A stretch of DNA of 64,000 nucleotides from Candidatus Limnocylindrales bacterium (GCA_035559535.1 DATMBG010000022.1:285980-349979); one strand, 5' to 3'. Counted from the stretch's first letter, positions 1-9,392 are shown. The notes: generated by a model from the sequence alone, not told the origin. Made by a program: numbers and translations.

Positions 1-858
1 AAGGTCTGTTACGAGTTAAAGCTGGGGATCCAGGGAAAAAATCTGGTTTACCTGGATATCACCCATCTGGATCCCCAGCTTATCGAGACGAGACTGGGAG
101 GAGTGGTGGAAATCTACCAGAAATTTATGGGAGAAGACCCCCGGAAGGTCCCCATGAAGATTTTTCCCGGTATGCATTACTCCATGGGCGGGCTCTGGGT
201 GGATTATAATCAGATGACAAATATCCCGGGACTCTTTGCCGTAGGGGAATGTGAATATCAATATCATGGAGCCAATCGATTAGGAGCTAATTCCCTTTTA
301 TCCTGCTTTTACGGGGGAATGATCATCGGAAGATCCGTGGTGGAATATACAACCGGATTACAATCCGGAGTAGAAAGTGTTTCCTCTACGGTATTTGAGC
401 GTGAACTGAAACGTCAGCAGCAAATAAACGATCAGCTCCTCCGTTCTGCCGATGGCCCTGAAAATCCTTATCAAATCCACAAAGAAATGGGAGAGTGGAT
501 GACCCAGCATGTAACCGTTATTCGCTATAACAAGAACCTTCAAGAAACCGATCATAAACTCCAGGAACTCCTGGATCGATATAAAAAAATCGGATTAAAC
601 GATCGCGGGAACTGGGCAAATCCTTCCCTTCCCTTTGCACGTCAGTTATACAATATGCTTCAACTCGCCCGTGCCATTACCATCAGTGCACTGGCCCGTA
701 ACGAAAGCCGGGGGGCCCATTATAAACCTGAATTCCCCAACCGGGATGACGAAAACTGGCTCAAAACTACCAAGGCCCGCTTCACTCCCCATGGACCTGA
801 ATTAAGTTATGAGCCGGTGGATGTGTCGTTAATTAAACCGAGACCGAGGAAGTATTAA
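1..858 (+). CDS. sdhA: Succinate dehydrogenase/fumarate reductase flavoprotein subunit, C-terminal part
   Basis: This is the FAD-binding catalytic subunit of succinate dehydrogenase (complex II), which oxidises succinate to fumarate at the membrane. The reading frame is open from base 1, so the gene starts upstream of the window and only about 285 C-terminal residues are seen. The sequence HYSMGGL carries the substrate-contacting His, and GANRLGANSLL is the conserved C-terminal FAD/substrate segment. The tail NESRGAHY is typical of SdhA helical domains. It ends 43 bases before sdhB on the same strand, so the two are an operon. The sequence resembles the Bacillus-type enzyme, but this cannot separate succinate dehydrogenase from fumarate reductase. 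No membrane anchor gene follows sdhB; it probably lies upstream. Confidence 0.93.
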   Translation, partial: KVCYELKLGIQGKNLVYLDITHLDPQLIETRLGGVVEIYQKFMGEDPRKVPMKIFPGMHYSMGGLWVDYNQMTNIPGLFAVGECEYQYHGANRLGANSLLSCFYGGMIIGRSVVEYTTGLQSGVESVSSTVFERELKRQQQINDQLLRSADGPENPYQIHKEMGEWMTQHVTVIRYNKNLQETDHKLQELLDRYKKIGLNDRGNWANPSLPFARQLYNMLQLARAITISALARNESRGAHYKPEFPNRDDENWLKTTKARFTPHGPELSYEPVDVSLIKPRPRKY

Positions 859-901
859 CCCTATTCCCCCTTAACCCTAACCAGATAATAATCCATCGTG
901 C

Positions 902-1651
902 ATGGAGACAAAGACGGTATATCTAAAAATTAAACGGCAAAGGAGACCTGAGGAGGCACCCTATTGGGAGGAATTTGAAATTCCTTATCGACCCAATATG
1001 AACGTGATCATAGCCCTGCAAGATATTCAGAAAAATCCGGTTACCCGGCAAGGACAGAAGACAACGCCGGTTGTCTGGGATTGTAATTGTTTGGAAGAAG
1101 TCTGCGGGGCCTGTTCGATGATCATTAACGGTCAGGTCAGACAGGCCTGTTCGACTCTGATCGATAAACTCTATCAACCCATTGTCCTGGCACCCATGAC
1201 CAAATTCCCGGTTATTCGGGACCTGCTGGTGGACCGGAGCCGCATGTTCGAGAGTCTAAAAAAAATAAAAGGCTGGATTCCCATTGATGGGACCTATGAT
1301 TTGGGACCGGGTCCCAGAATGGCCGAATCTGAACGGCGTAAAGCCTATGACTTTTCCCGATGCATGACCTGTGGCTGTTGCCTGGAGGTCTGTCCACAGG
1401 TAAATCCCTTATCTGAATTTATGGGCCCGGCTGCATTGGGACAGGTCCGGTTATTTAATACCCACCCAACCGGACAAATGAACCAAGCAGAACGATGGGA
1501 AGCTATTATGGGACCCGATGGTATTGTCAATTGTAGTAACGATCAAAATTGTGTGAAAGCCTGTCCGAAAAATATCCCTTTAACCGAAGCCATTGCAGAG
1601 CTTAACCGGGACCTGACATTCTACGGTATCTTAGGATTATTGAGGAGATAA
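902..1651 (+). CDS. sdhB: Succinate dehydrogenase/fumarate reductase iron-sulfur subunit
   Basis: This subunit passes electrons from the flavoprotein to quinone through three iron-sulfur clusters. At 249 residues it has normal length. The N-terminal plant-type ferredoxin domain shows CNCLEEVCGAC followed by a fourth Cys (QAC), the [2Fe-2S] ligands. The C-terminal domain has CMTCGCCLEVCP and CSNDQNCVKACP, the ligands of the [4Fe-4S] and [3Fe-4S] clusters. The ATG at 902 is the only sensible start. It follows sdhA with a 43-base gap. Nothing related to the complex follows downstream, so sdhB is probably the last gene of its operon. Confidence 0.95.
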   Translation: METKTVYLKIKRQRRPEEAPYWEEFEIPYRPNMNVIIALQDIQKNPVTRQGQKTTPVVWDCNCLEEVCGACSMIINGQVRQACSTLIDKLYQPIVLAPMTKFPVIRDLLVDRSRMFESLKKIKGWIPIDGTYDLGPGPRMAESERRKAYDFSRCMTCGCCLEVCPQVNPLSEFMGPAALGQVRLFNTHPTGQMNQAERWEAIMGPDGIVNCSNDQNCVKACPKNIPLTEAIAELNRDLTFYGILGLLRR

Positions 1652-1839
1652 CCGACTTGACCGGTGTAAGGATTCTAAATATCCAACGACAGATAAGTAA
1701 GTCAACCTATCAGAAATTGTAAAAACTGAAAGGATTCCCCTGAATGGCCGATTCCCTATAGAAGCTACAAAGTAAAGAAGAGTTGAATCCTGGAAAATAG
1801 GTTCTTCGTACTTTTGTAGTAGATTACCTGTGAAAGACT

Positions 1840-2424
1840 ATGTCTCGAAAAACCACAGATCCCAAACGAATACCTCCGGGCCAAACGGTTACGGAGAAAT
1901 TTCCTGTACTTCATGTAGGTTCTATTCCAACCTTCGATGAAAAAACCTGGGATTTCCGGGTTACCGGACTTGTAGAAAACCCAATACGACTGACCTGGAG
2001 TGAGTTTCTTCAACTTCCCAAAGTAACTATTATCAGCGATTTCCATTGTGTAACGACCTGGAGTCGCTTCGATAACGTTTGGGAAGGGGTTAGTTTCAGA
2101 TATCTTGCAGATCTGGTTAAGCCGAAACCGGAAGCCCGGTATGTTGTGACCGATGATGGGAGGGGTTATACTGCCAATCTTCCCCTGGAGGTTTTGATGG
2201 ATGAGGACGTTCTGTTTGCTTACAAACACGACGGTCAGCCCCTAGCCCCTGAACATGGAGGCCCCCTTCGATTGGTGGTTCCTAAAAGGTATGCCTGGAA
2301 ATCTACCAAATGGGTTCGCGGGGTTCGCTTCCTCCAGGAAGATGAACCGGGTTACTGGGAAGTTAGAGGGTATAGTAATACAGCCGATCCCTGGACAGAA
2401 GATCGATTCAGCCAGGGCTGGTAA
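1840..2424 (+). CDS. Cytosolic sulfite-oxidase-like molybdopterin oxidoreductase
   Basis: A 194-residue member of the sulfite oxidase/YedY (MsrP) molybdopterin-binding fold (COG2041 type). The fold's Mo-coordinating Cys is Cys70 in DFHCVTTWSRFD. Downstream motifs APEHGGPLRLVVP and KSTKWVRGVRF match the pterin-binding part of the family. There is no Tat or Sec signal, unlike MsrP, so it should act in the cytoplasm. Members of this short cytosolic group are common but their substrate is not known. No heme or membrane partner gene lies beside it. The upstream 188-base spacer (1652-1839) shows no clear signal to me. The neighbours (sdhB before, a lipoprotein on the other strand after) give no functional hint. 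Confidence 0.85.
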   Translation: MSRKTTDPKRIPPGQTVTEKFPVLHVGSIPTFDEKTWDFRVTGLVENPIRLTWSEFLQLPKVTIISDFHCVTTWSRFDNVWEGVSFRYLADLVKPKPEARYVVTDDGRGYTANLPLEVLMDEDVLFAYKHDGQPLAPEHGGPLRLVVPKRYAWKSTKWVRGVRFLQEDEPGYWEVRGYSNTADPWTEDRFSQGW

Positions 2425-2444
2425 TACAAAGAGGCAGGATATTA

Positions 2445-2500
2445 GATACACGAGAATACGGGGACAGGGAGGTTATTTCCTCGTCTCCATGTCCTCGCAT
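2445..2500. repeat. GC-rich word-like spacer repeat (cgggga-type)
   Basis: The spacer between two converging genes holds the words ACGGGGACAGGGAGG and CCTCGTCTCCATGTCC. The same vocabulary (acgggga, ctccgtgtcc) recurs at about 31740-31880, 44350-44430 and inside the E2 gene at 49451-49600. The two halves are roughly complementary and could fold as a hairpin ending both genes. Confidence 0.4.
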
Positions 2501-2532
2501 TGTTTATGACTTATATCCCCGCGTCGGAAATT

Positions 2533-2898
2533 TTATCGCGGATTGGCGGGTACCCATACCTGATGTTGGGGAATCCACTGACCATTAACCCACTGACCAG
2601 GAACTGTGACCCAATAACCAGCCCCGGGGTTGTAAGTAGAATAACCTAAAGTTGGATTACCGTATTGACCGTATCTTTGCTGATCATATTTATCCATGGC
2701 ATTTCCGATCACAGCCCCGGTTAACCCACCTAATGCCGTACCGATTAAAGTACTCTGTGTATCATGGCCAATGGCCTGTCCAGCCAGAGCTCCAGCCCCA
2801 GCACCTATGGCAGCTCCGGTTTCCGTTCGATACCCGGCACAACCCGCCGTCCACAACAAAAGACCTATAACCAGTAAAATTAAACCTGGCTTTTTCAT
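2533..2898 (-). CDS. Glycine-zipper lipoprotein
   Basis: A 121-residue predicted lipoprotein. The N-terminus MKKPGLILLVIGLLLW is a signal peptide and TAGC is the lipobox with the acylated Cys at about residue 20. Residues 27-68 form a glycine-zipper repeat (GAAIGAGAGALAGQAIG, then GTALGGLTGAVIGNAM), as in the YMGG/Gly-zipper outer-membrane lipoproteins. The C-terminal third is rich in Tyr, Trp, Gly and Pro with a GYWVTVPGQWVNGQW segment, like the YXWQ-rich tails of several envelope stress lipoproteins. Function within the envelope is not known. It stands alone on the reverse strand. Confidence 0.85.
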   Translation of the reverse strand: MKKPGLILLVIGLLLWTAGCAGYRTETGAAIGAGAGALAGQAIGHDTQSTLIGTALGGLTGAVIGNAMDKYDQQRYGQYGNPTLGYSTYNPGAGYWVTVPGQWVNGQWIPQHQVWVPANPR

Positions 2899-3322
2899 GT
2901 TATCTCATCTCCTTTATCTTAGATGCTAGAAAAGCCTTAGCCCAACTGGATCCTTTTAACCCTTGGCTTCTCTAACTTCTAATTCCTATATTAATATAAG
3001 CGATTATTTCCAACCCGCAAGGAGTATACCATCCATTGAGATTTATCTCTCCAAACAAGGAAGACGTTGCCAAAATAAAAAAGTTGCAAAAATTCTTGAA
3101 ACTCTCCTAAAAAAATCTTCAAGGTGAATACGAAATTCCCATTGACAAAACCTATTTTTATAAGGAAAATCCAGGGGTAAAAATCAAATTCATCCACACC
3201 TTGTTTCCAGGCCGGAACCTCACAGAGGATAACCGGAAGGATTCAACTCTTTTTCACATTCTTAAGTCAACAACCCGGGGCCCTGCCTGGAGCTGAGAAC
3301 AGGGAAGAAGGAAAGAATTTGC
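2899..3322. other. AT-rich spacer without recognisable genes
   Basis: This 424-base spacer separates two diverging genes and must hold both promoters. It is richer in A+T than its surroundings. I see no RNA gene, no palindromic repeat and no open frame with protein-like composition. Confidence 0.5.
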
Positions 3323-4834
3323 ATGCTAAATTTGGAGTCTATTCCAAGCTCGTTCCATAGCTTTTTTCTGGGAAGTTATAGCCTGACTCTGATAAGTATT
3401 TTTTTCTTTAGCTTTATTATATTCTTCGGTCAGGCCCGTTGGATTTCCCGGCTTAAATTTATTTTATTATCGATTCTGGTCTGGTTTACACTGTTTATAG
3501 GTTTCTACCCCCTGGTCAGAGATAACTTCCAACTGAATCGTTACTTTGAACTGTACCTGATTTCTTATTTGTTTGCATTTATTTTCATGCTTCACCAGGT
3601 CAATTACCGGAATTATGCACTTTTTCCCCTGATAACTTTACTCAACGGAACCGGACTTCTCTTACTCTATCGCTTGAGTTATTTTTCTCATCTGAACACG
3701 CAAAAAGAGTTCAGCAAACAGGCTTTATTTTCGGCGGTTGGACTTTTTTTTATGGTTTTAACCACCTGGACCCTTAAGGTAACCCTTCAGGTCGATGTAC
3801 ACAGGGATAGCTTTGCCTTGTTAAAACCCCCCAAACTGGATCTAGTCCTGGGCTGGATCATTAACCACCTGATATTTAATAACTTTGTGTCTTATCACTT
3901 CTGGCTCATTATCACGCTTATTTTATTGACAATTCCCATTATCTTTGGAACAGGCATGCGGATCACTTTAAGTGGGGTTCAGTTTCAACCCAGTGAGTTT
4001 GTTAAAGTTACGTTTATTTTTTACCTTACCTATCATTTGGTTAAATATCGAGAAAAGATCGGAGGATGGGAAACACCTCTTCGCCAACGGTTAGGATTTC
4101 TTATCTTTCCCCTAATAACCTTATCTTTACCTTTTGCTGGTTATGTTCTCCAAAAGGATTTTGGACCTTTGATGCTCTATTCGTTGGTGTTGATGGCCAT
4201 GTTCTTTGTCGGAACATCTCGGATATTTGAGGTTGCTTTCATCATAAGTCTTTTTACCCTGATTATTTACGTGTATAATACTTTCTCCTCGGTTATCAAT
4301 GCCGTTATACCAAAATACGCTTCGATTATTGTGGATCGGATCAATATCTGGCAAAATCCCTGGTTGCACACAAAGGGTGAGCAAATTGTTCGTTCTTTAT
4401 GGGCCATTAAAGAGGGAGGGCTCTGGGGAACAGGCCTGGGGGCTGGACATCCTGAATTTTTTCCTTCTGAGGTTCAGCATGACTTTATTTTTACCTTAAT
4501 GACCCATGAATTAGGCCTGTTGGGTGGTTTCTTGATCATCCTGGCTTATATTGGTTTTTGTCTTTTGGGGATCCGAATTGCCTTTGCAAACCGTAAAGAT
4601 TATACCTGGAATGCTAAATGGGCTGAACTTCGACTTATCCTTGCCTTGGGATGTACTTTGATTATTTTTGTCCAAGCCATGATTAATATCGGTGGGGTTA
4701 TCAATTTTAGCTTGATGACCGGGATCACCTTACCTTTCGTAAGTTATGGAGGGACTTCCATTATGGTGAGTTATATCGTGGTAGGGATATTATTGTTTTG
4801 TTCCCTCAGCCGAAGGGAGTTTACTTTCGTTTAA
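3323..4834 (+). CDS. FtsW/RodA/SpoVE-family (SEDS) peptidoglycan polymerase
   Basis: SEDS proteins are multi-pass membrane glycosyltransferases that polymerise lipid II for elongation (RodA) or division (FtsW), each with a partner class B PBP. At 503 residues this one is longer than typical RodA/FtsW (about 370-400), with roughly 110 extra N-terminal residues forming additional membrane helices. The SEDS core is clear: GVQFQPSEFVKV, GGLWGTGLGAGHPEFFPS, the DFIFTLMTHELGLLGG segment with the conserved Asp before FIF, and the C-terminal signature TLPFVSYGGTS. No class B PBP gene is adjacent, so elongation and division cannot be told apart. A two-PATAN regulator follows 76 bases downstream. Confidence 0.88.
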   Translation: MLNLESIPSSFHSFFLGSYSLTLISIFFFSFIIFFGQARWISRLKFILLSILVWFTLFIGFYPLVRDNFQLNRYFELYLISYLFAFIFMLHQVNYRNYALFPLITLLNGTGLLLLYRLSYFSHLNTQKEFSKQALFSAVGLFFMVLTTWTLKVTLQVDVHRDSFALLKPPKLDLVLGWIINHLIFNNFVSYHFWLIITLILLTIPIIFGTGMRITLSGVQFQPSEFVKVTFIFYLTYHLVKYREKIGGWETPLRQRLGFLIFPLITLSLPFAGYVLQKDFGPLMLYSLVLMAMFFVGTSRIFEVAFIISLFTLIIYVYNTFSSVINAVIPKYASIIVDRINIWQNPWLHTKGEQIVRSLWAIKEGGLWGTGLGAGHPEFFPSEVQHDFIFTLMTHELGLLGGFLIILAYIGFCLLGIRIAFANRKDYTWNAKWAELRLILALGCTLIIFVQAMINIGGVINFSLMTGITLPFVSYGGTSIMVSYIVVGILLFCSLSRREFTFV

Positions 4835-4910
4835 CCGTTTGAGAATATTTTTTTCTTGATCTTCGTCTTGTTTACGCCTATTATAATTTATAACCTTAAT
4901 CAGGAGTTCT

Positions 4911-6518
4911 ATGCTGGATCATAATATCCTCATAGTTGGAACAGATCCCAGTGTGGTCGGTTTACTGAACATCCATCTGGAGGAAGAGGGGTTTTCAGTT
5001 TCCATTTCCGATAATATCCCCGATAGTCTTTCTTACCTGGAAAGAAAGAAGTTCGATCTGGTGGTGTTAGATCTTACGGAACTGGGAGCCGAACTTTATC
5101 ACAGGGTCGGGAGTAATCCTGAAACCGCGGACATTCCTTTTATTTTATTGAATCCCTGGGGGGAAAAAATCTCCTTTACCCCCCGTTCTCGAGATCACAT
5201 TGTGGAAGATATGAACATGGAGGAGATTGTAGGCAAGGTCAAAGATCTTCTCCATATTACCCAGGAACTGCAAAAATCGAATTCTAAACCGTCTGTTAAA
5301 GTCCAGGAACCGGAAAGTGCACCTGCAGAACTTCCCATAACAGTGGAAGATGGGGTTGTGTTTAAAGGATGTCTGGAGAAAATAAGGATCGATGAGATTT
5401 TAAGAGGCCTCTCCCTGATGGGAAAGAGTGGTAAACTTCTGGTCACGTATGGAGAGCGAAAGGGCTTTCTTTACTTTACGCAAGGTCATGTGGTCCATGC
5501 AGTGACCGGAAATTTAAAAGGGGAAAAGGCGGTATACCGGCTCCTCCTCTGGCATAAGGGACAATTTTTATTTGATCCCCAGACCATCTTAATAGAACAA
5601 AACATCCATACTCCCACGGAGACCCTTCTCATCGAATGCTCTCGACGTCTGGATCAATACAAACACCTGCTTACCCAGCTTCCCTCTTTAGAAACACGGA
5701 TCGAGACGTTATCCCTGAGCCAGCTTAAGTCCTTAAACTCCCAGGAGATGAAGATTTTGAGTATAGCCAACCGTCAGCCGACCCTTCTACGCCTTATCGA
5801 GACATGTCCCCTGGATGATGGAATTACCCTTCAGATCGTAGCCCGGTTCTACAAGCAGAAGGTCATCGGTCCGGTAGAAGAAGAGGAAGAAGAAGCTACC
5901 CAAGCAATCCCATCCCCGGAACCTACAGCGGCTTTAGAGGGTAACCTGAAAGAGATTAATATTGGGGAAGTCATTCAAATTCTGGTACTAAGCCGGAAGG
6001 AAGGAAGGCTTCTGGTTGCCTGGGAGGATCGTAAAGGGGAAGTTTACATCCAGAATGGAAACATTACCTATGCGACGGTCGAGCGTCTCAAAGGGGAGAG
6101 TGCCGTCTACCGGCTCCTAACCTGGCGAGAAGGAAAATTTCGCTTTGACACCGGGGTTACCCTAAAGGGTCGTAACGTTCAAAAATCCCTGGAAAGTATC
6201 TTCTTCGAAGGTCTGGATATTTTAGAAGAATATAAGCGGTTTATGGAACAATTCCCTTCCCTGACGGCTTACGTGGAGGTTATCTCGGTTACGGGTCAAG
6301 AAAAGATCACACCAGATGAGGCAAAGATTCTAAAAGTCGTTAATGAATCGGATACCCTCCAGGATATTATTCACCACAGTCCCTTTGAAGATCTCAAGAC
6401 GCTCAAAATTTTGAGTAAGCTTTATTCGGATCGTATCATCGGAATAAGTAAAGGGGCACCGGATAAAAAGTCCCAATCGGTTAATTATGATCAAATCGCA
6501 GATGATTTGTTTGGATAA
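4911..6518 (+). CDS. Receiver-like domain plus two DUF4388 (PATAN) domains
   Basis: A 535-residue signalling protein. Residues 1-120 look like a response-regulator receiver: ILIVGTD at the start and FDLVVLDL with the presumptive phospho-Asp near residue 54. The segment that should carry the conserved Lys and the second acidic residue is poorly matched, so phosphorylation is doubtful. Residues about 155-270 and 345-460 are two PATAN domains, the DUF4388 fold that binds other proteins, each with the pattern SGKLLV, KGFLYFTQGHVVHA and GEKAVYRLL (second copy: EGRLLV, KGEVYIQNGNITYA, GESAVYRLL). A short helical domain follows each copy (near KILSIANR and KILKVVNE). A highly acidic linker (EEEEEEAT) divides the halves. 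No output DNA-binding domain is seen. Confidence 0.82.
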   Translation: MLDHNILIVGTDPSVVGLLNIHLEEEGFSVSISDNIPDSLSYLERKKFDLVVLDLTELGAELYHRVGSNPETADIPFILLNPWGEKISFTPRSRDHIVEDMNMEEIVGKVKDLLHITQELQKSNSKPSVKVQEPESAPAELPITVEDGVVFKGCLEKIRIDEILRGLSLMGKSGKLLVTYGERKGFLYFTQGHVVHAVTGNLKGEKAVYRLLLWHKGQFLFDPQTILIEQNIHTPTETLLIECSRRLDQYKHLLTQLPSLETRIETLSLSQLKSLNSQEMKILSIANRQPTLLRLIETCPLDDGITLQIVARFYKQKVIGPVEEEEEEATQAIPSPEPTAALEGNLKEINIGEVIQILVLSRKEGRLLVAWEDRKGEVYIQNGNITYATVERLKGESAVYRLLTWREGKFRFDTGVTLKGRNVQKSLESIFFEGLDILEEYKRFMEQFPSLTAYVEVISVTGQEKITPDEAKILKVVNESDTLQDIIHHSPFEDLKTLKILSKLYSDRIIGISKGAPDKKSQSVNYDQIADDLFG

Positions 6519-6547
6519 CTAACCCTCAGTTGTCCGTTGCTGTCGGG

Positions 6548-6601
6548 CCATGGAGAAAGGCACAGTAAATATTCGCTTCCAGATATGTGAAGTCTCCATG
6601 G
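6548..6601. repeat. Imperfect hairpin in spacer
   Basis: GCCATGGAGA at 6548-6557 is matched by its reverse complement TCTCCATGGC at 6592-6601. The outer words TGTCCGTTGCTGTC and ACGGACCCTAGACAGC are also roughly complementary. It belongs to the word-like repeats that fill spacers in this region. Confidence 0.5.
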
Positions 6602-6629
6602 CTTACTAGATAACGGACCCTAGACAGCT

Positions 6630-6902
6630 ATGTCAGGAGTTGTATCCTTTAAAAAGGGTGAAGAAGGAAGTGACAATCACAAAGTATTGGAGTTAATTTT
6701 TGAAACGGCCAGTGAGTTAGTACCTAAAATTGTTGATAATGTAACCAAAACCTTGAATCGTTCCAGTTTCACCATCAAATGCACGGCCGAATATAATAAA
6801 GACGATGAGCTGGTGATTAAGGTCAGCGGAGCCTGTTCGCTCCCGACAGAAACCATCGAGCGAAAAGGAGAGATTCTCGAAGGTAAATTGAAGCTATGGT
6901 AG
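6630..6902 (+). CDS. Conserved-looking small protein of unknown function
   Basis: A 90-residue acidic and basic mixed protein without a signal peptide or membrane segment. I do not recognise a family. The sequence begins MSGVVSFKKGEEGSD, continues with a long amphipathic helix (residues 18-45) and then a strand-rich part (SFTIKCTAEYNKDDELVI, then a short loop containing a Cys). Codon use matches the neighbours and the ATG is clear. It lies between the PATAN regulator and the MEMO-family gene, on the same strand but separated from both by repeat-bearing spacers, so co-transcription is uncertain. Confidence 0.55.
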   Translation: MSGVVSFKKGEEGSDNHKVLELIFETASELVPKIVDNVTKTLNRSSFTIKCTAEYNKDDELVIKVSGACSLPTETIERKGEILEGKLKLW

Positions 6903-6908
6903 ATCAAT

Positions 6909-6989
6909 AAAACGTAATGGGTAATGCGTAATAGATAAAAAATGACCGGTTATTTAAGGAACTCTAAGCAGGTGTTACCATTACGTTTT
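6909..6989. repeat. Inverted repeat with tacgttttac words
   Basis: AAAACGTAATGG at 6909-6920 is the exact reverse complement of CCATTACGTTTT at 6978-6989, and the words GTAATGCGTAAT and TGTTACGTTTTAC repeat nearby up to 7018. It fills nearly the whole spacer before the MEMO-family gene. Similar words (TAACGT, GGATAATGG) recur at 47240-47290. Confidence 0.6.
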
Positions 6990-7019
6990 ACCTGTTACGT
7001 TTTACAGCCTACGTAGTTC

Positions 7020-8249
7020 ATGGATTATCCAAAACTGCGTTACATTAATGCATTCCCCGTAGAGCATGAAGGGCAAAACCTGATTTGTATTCAAGACCCT
7101 GCAGGTTTTTGTGAAAAAGTTTTTTTTGTTTCCTATCCCCTTTTTACCTTAATGGCTTTTTTTGATGGTCAGCACTCCATTCGGGATATTCAGGTAGAAT
7201 ACATGCGCCGCTATGGGGAACTTCTCTATAAGGAAAACATTGTGGCGTTGATTAACGAGTTGGATAATCACTTACTGCTGGAGAGTGAGCGATTTGAGGC
7301 CCATCGCAAGAAATTAGAGAATGAATTCAGGCAGTTAACGTATCGTCCGGCGGCCCTGGCCGGAAAGAGTTACGAAGCGGATCCCGTTCGTTTGGAGAAT
7401 CAACTACTCAGCTTTTTTACCTCTCCGGAGGGGCCCGGCCCCATCCCGGAGACTAAACCTTCAAGAACCCTCAAAGGGGTCATAGCTCCCCATGTGGATC
7501 TTCGAAACGGGGGACCCTGTTTTGCCTGGGCCTATCAAGAAATCCAGACCTGCTCAGAAGCCGATCTTTTTATCATCTTTGGTACGGCCCATAACCCAAC
7601 CAGGGGGTTTTTTACCCTTACCACGAAGGATTTTGAAACCCCTCTGGGAACCGTGGAAACCGATAAAGAGTTCATCCAGGAATTGGAAAAAAAATATCCC
7701 TACGACCTTTATCAAGACGAATTAAATCATAAAACCGAACACTCGGTTGAATTCCAGGTTGTGTTCCTTCGCTATCTTTACCGGAACCGCCGACCCATCA
7801 AAATCCTCCCCATCCTCTGTGGTTCCCTCCATGAACTCATTGTAACCGGGGTTAATCCCATGACGGTTCCGGAAGTGAAGGATTTTATTCAAGCTCTCCG
7901 GGAGGTCATCACAGCCCGGTCTTCTAAAGTTTGCATGATCGCCGGAGCCGATCTGAGTCACATTGGTCCCCGTTACGGAGACCCTGAAGCACCTTCCCAG
8001 GCTTTCCGTAAATACATTGCCCGGGAAGACCTTTCTATGCTTCAGCAGATCGAACAGCTAAGCCTGGAAGGATTTTTTCAATCTATTCACAAAGATCATA
8101 ACAAGCGTAGAATTTGCGGAGTGGCTCCGATTTATGCCTTATTGGCTTCCCTGGATGCCTCCCAGGGTAAGCTCCTTAAATATGATCAGACCATCATAGA
8201 TCCTGTAACGCAATCGGTCGTCAGCTTCGCCAGTATGGCTTTCTATTAA
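7020..8249 (+). CDS. amrB: MEMO-family protein (AmmeMemoRadiSam protein B) with extra N-terminal domain
   Basis: MEMO proteins have a fold like extradiol dioxygenases. In bacteria they usually occur with AMMECR1 and a radical SAM protein in the AmmeMemoRadiSam set, whose chemistry is still poorly defined. The MEMO domain spans about residues 150-409: GVIAPHVDLRNGG carries the first metal His, FGTAHNP the second and RRICGVAPIYALL the Cys. The N-terminal 120 residues form a separate domain that looks like a PqqD-type winged helix (LMAFFDGQHSIRDIQ). Neither AMMECR1 nor the radical SAM partner is in the window, so the gene is an orphan here. The dehydrogenase gene begins 34 bases downstream. Confidence 0.85.
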   Translation: MDYPKLRYINAFPVEHEGQNLICIQDPAGFCEKVFFVSYPLFTLMAFFDGQHSIRDIQVEYMRRYGELLYKENIVALINELDNHLLLESERFEAHRKKLENEFRQLTYRPAALAGKSYEADPVRLENQLLSFFTSPEGPGPIPETKPSRTLKGVIAPHVDLRNGGPCFAWAYQEIQTCSEADLFIIFGTAHNPTRGFFTLTTKDFETPLGTVETDKEFIQELEKKYPYDLYQDELNHKTEHSVEFQVVFLRYLYRNRRPIKILPILCGSLHELIVTGVNPMTVPEVKDFIQALREVITARSSKVCMIAGADLSHIGPRYGDPEAPSQAFRKYIAREDLSMLQQIEQLSLEGFFQSIHKDHNKRRICGVAPIYALLASLDASQGKLLKYDQTIIDPVTQSVVSFASMAFY

Positions 8250-8283
8250 ACCCTGGAGGGTGAAAGGCCGTTATTTAAAAGCT

Positions 8284-9372
8284 ATGAACTATCAAATCGC
8301 CGTAATTCCCGGAGATGGAATTGGTCCTGAAGTTATTAACGAAGGAATTAAAGTGATAGAGGCTGTTCAGCGCCGTATTCCTGGATTAAGTTTGAAATTT
8401 ACCCGCTATAAGGCCGGAGCCGACTGCTATCGGGAAACCGGAATTCCTTTCCCAAAGGAAGCTTACAAAGCCTGTATAGAAGCCGATGCAATTTATTTGG
8501 GAGCCGTTGGTTATCCCGATGTTCTCATGCCGGACGGGACAGAAATAGCCGGAGAGGTCGTCTTGAAACTTCGCTTCGATCTGGATCTTTATGCCGGGGT
8601 CCGTCCCATTAAATTGTATCCGGGTATTGACTCCGTTCTTAAAGGTCGAACTGCAGGGGACATCGATTATGTCATTTTAAGAGAAAACACGGAAGGATTG
8701 TACGCTTCCCGGGGAGGTGGAAACCTTTTAAGAGGGGAAGTAACCACCGATACCATGGTTTTGACCCGTAAGGGGACCGAACGGATTATCCGATATGCCT
8801 TTGAATTGGCGAAAAAGCGAAAAGGGGCACCTAAGGATGGGAGAAAGCGAGTAACCTGCGTGGATAAGGCCAATGTTCTTAAAAGCTATGCCTTTTTCCG
8901 AAAAATCTATCATGAAGTTGCCAGAGATTATCCGGATATAGATCGAGATTATGCCTACATTGATGCCATGGTTCTCTGGATGAACCAGATACCTGAACAC
9001 TACGATGTTATCGTCACTGAAAATATGTTCGGGGATATCATTTCGGACCTGGCTGCCAGCACCGTAGGCGGCATGGGTATGGCCCCTTCTGGAGATATCG
9101 GCGACCATCACGCGGTTTTTCAACCCTCCCATGGAACGGCCCCGACCCTGGCCGGAAAAGGAATTGCCAACCCCCTTGCAACCATCTTATCCGGGAGTAT
9201 GATGCTGGAGTGGCTGGGTTCCCGGCATCGAGATGCTCAGGCCCTTGAGGCCGCCCAGAAAATTGAGGAAGCCGTTACCCGGGTTCTGGCCGAAGGAAAA
9301 GTCCGAACTCCAGATATCGGGGGAAGTGCAAAAACCTGGGAAGTGGGAGACGCCATTGTAGAAAGACTTTGA
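8284..9372 (+). CDS. Isocitrate/isopropylmalate-family dehydrogenase
   Basis: An NAD(P)-dependent beta-decarboxylating dehydrogenase of about 362 residues. It oxidises a 2-hydroxy acid with decarboxylation; the family covers isopropylmalate, isocitrate, homoisocitrate and tartrate enzymes. Visible motifs: [13 protein letters not shown] at the N-terminus, [10 protein letters not shown], the Lys of VDKANVL, the metal-binding [13 protein letters not shown] and the cofactor loop [14 protein letters not shown]. The nicotinamide-side substrate loop does not let me choose one substrate. No leu or lysine-pathway genes are near. I place the start at the ATG at 8284 ([12 protein letters not shown]), where family members begin. 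A GTG at 8260 directly after GGAGG would add eight residues. Confidence 0.85.
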   Translation: MNYQIAVIPGDGIGPEVINEGIKVIEAVQRRIPGLSLKFTRYKAGADCYRETGIPFPKEAYKACIEADAIYLGAVGYPDVLMPDGTEIAGEVVLKLRFDLDLYAGVRPIKLYPGIDSVLKGRTAGDIDYVILRENTEGLYASRGGGNLLRGEVTTDTMVLTRKGTERIIRYAFELAKKRKGAPKDGRKRVTCVDKANVLKSYAFFRKIYHEVARDYPDIDRDYAYIDAMVLWMNQIPEHYDVIVTENMFGDIISDLAASTVGGMGMAPSGDIGDHHAVFQPSHGTAPTLAGKGIANPLATILSGSMMLEWLGSRHRDAQALEAAQKIEEAVTRVLAEGKVRTPDIGGSAKTWEVGDAIVERL

Positions 9373-9392
9373 GAAAAAAGGAGGGATAGGTC

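Noticed and set aside
2991..3197. Reverse-strand frame of 68 residues
   Set aside because: Its hydrophobic, Phe-rich composition follows from AT-rich spacer sequence; no ribosome-binding site and no family pattern.
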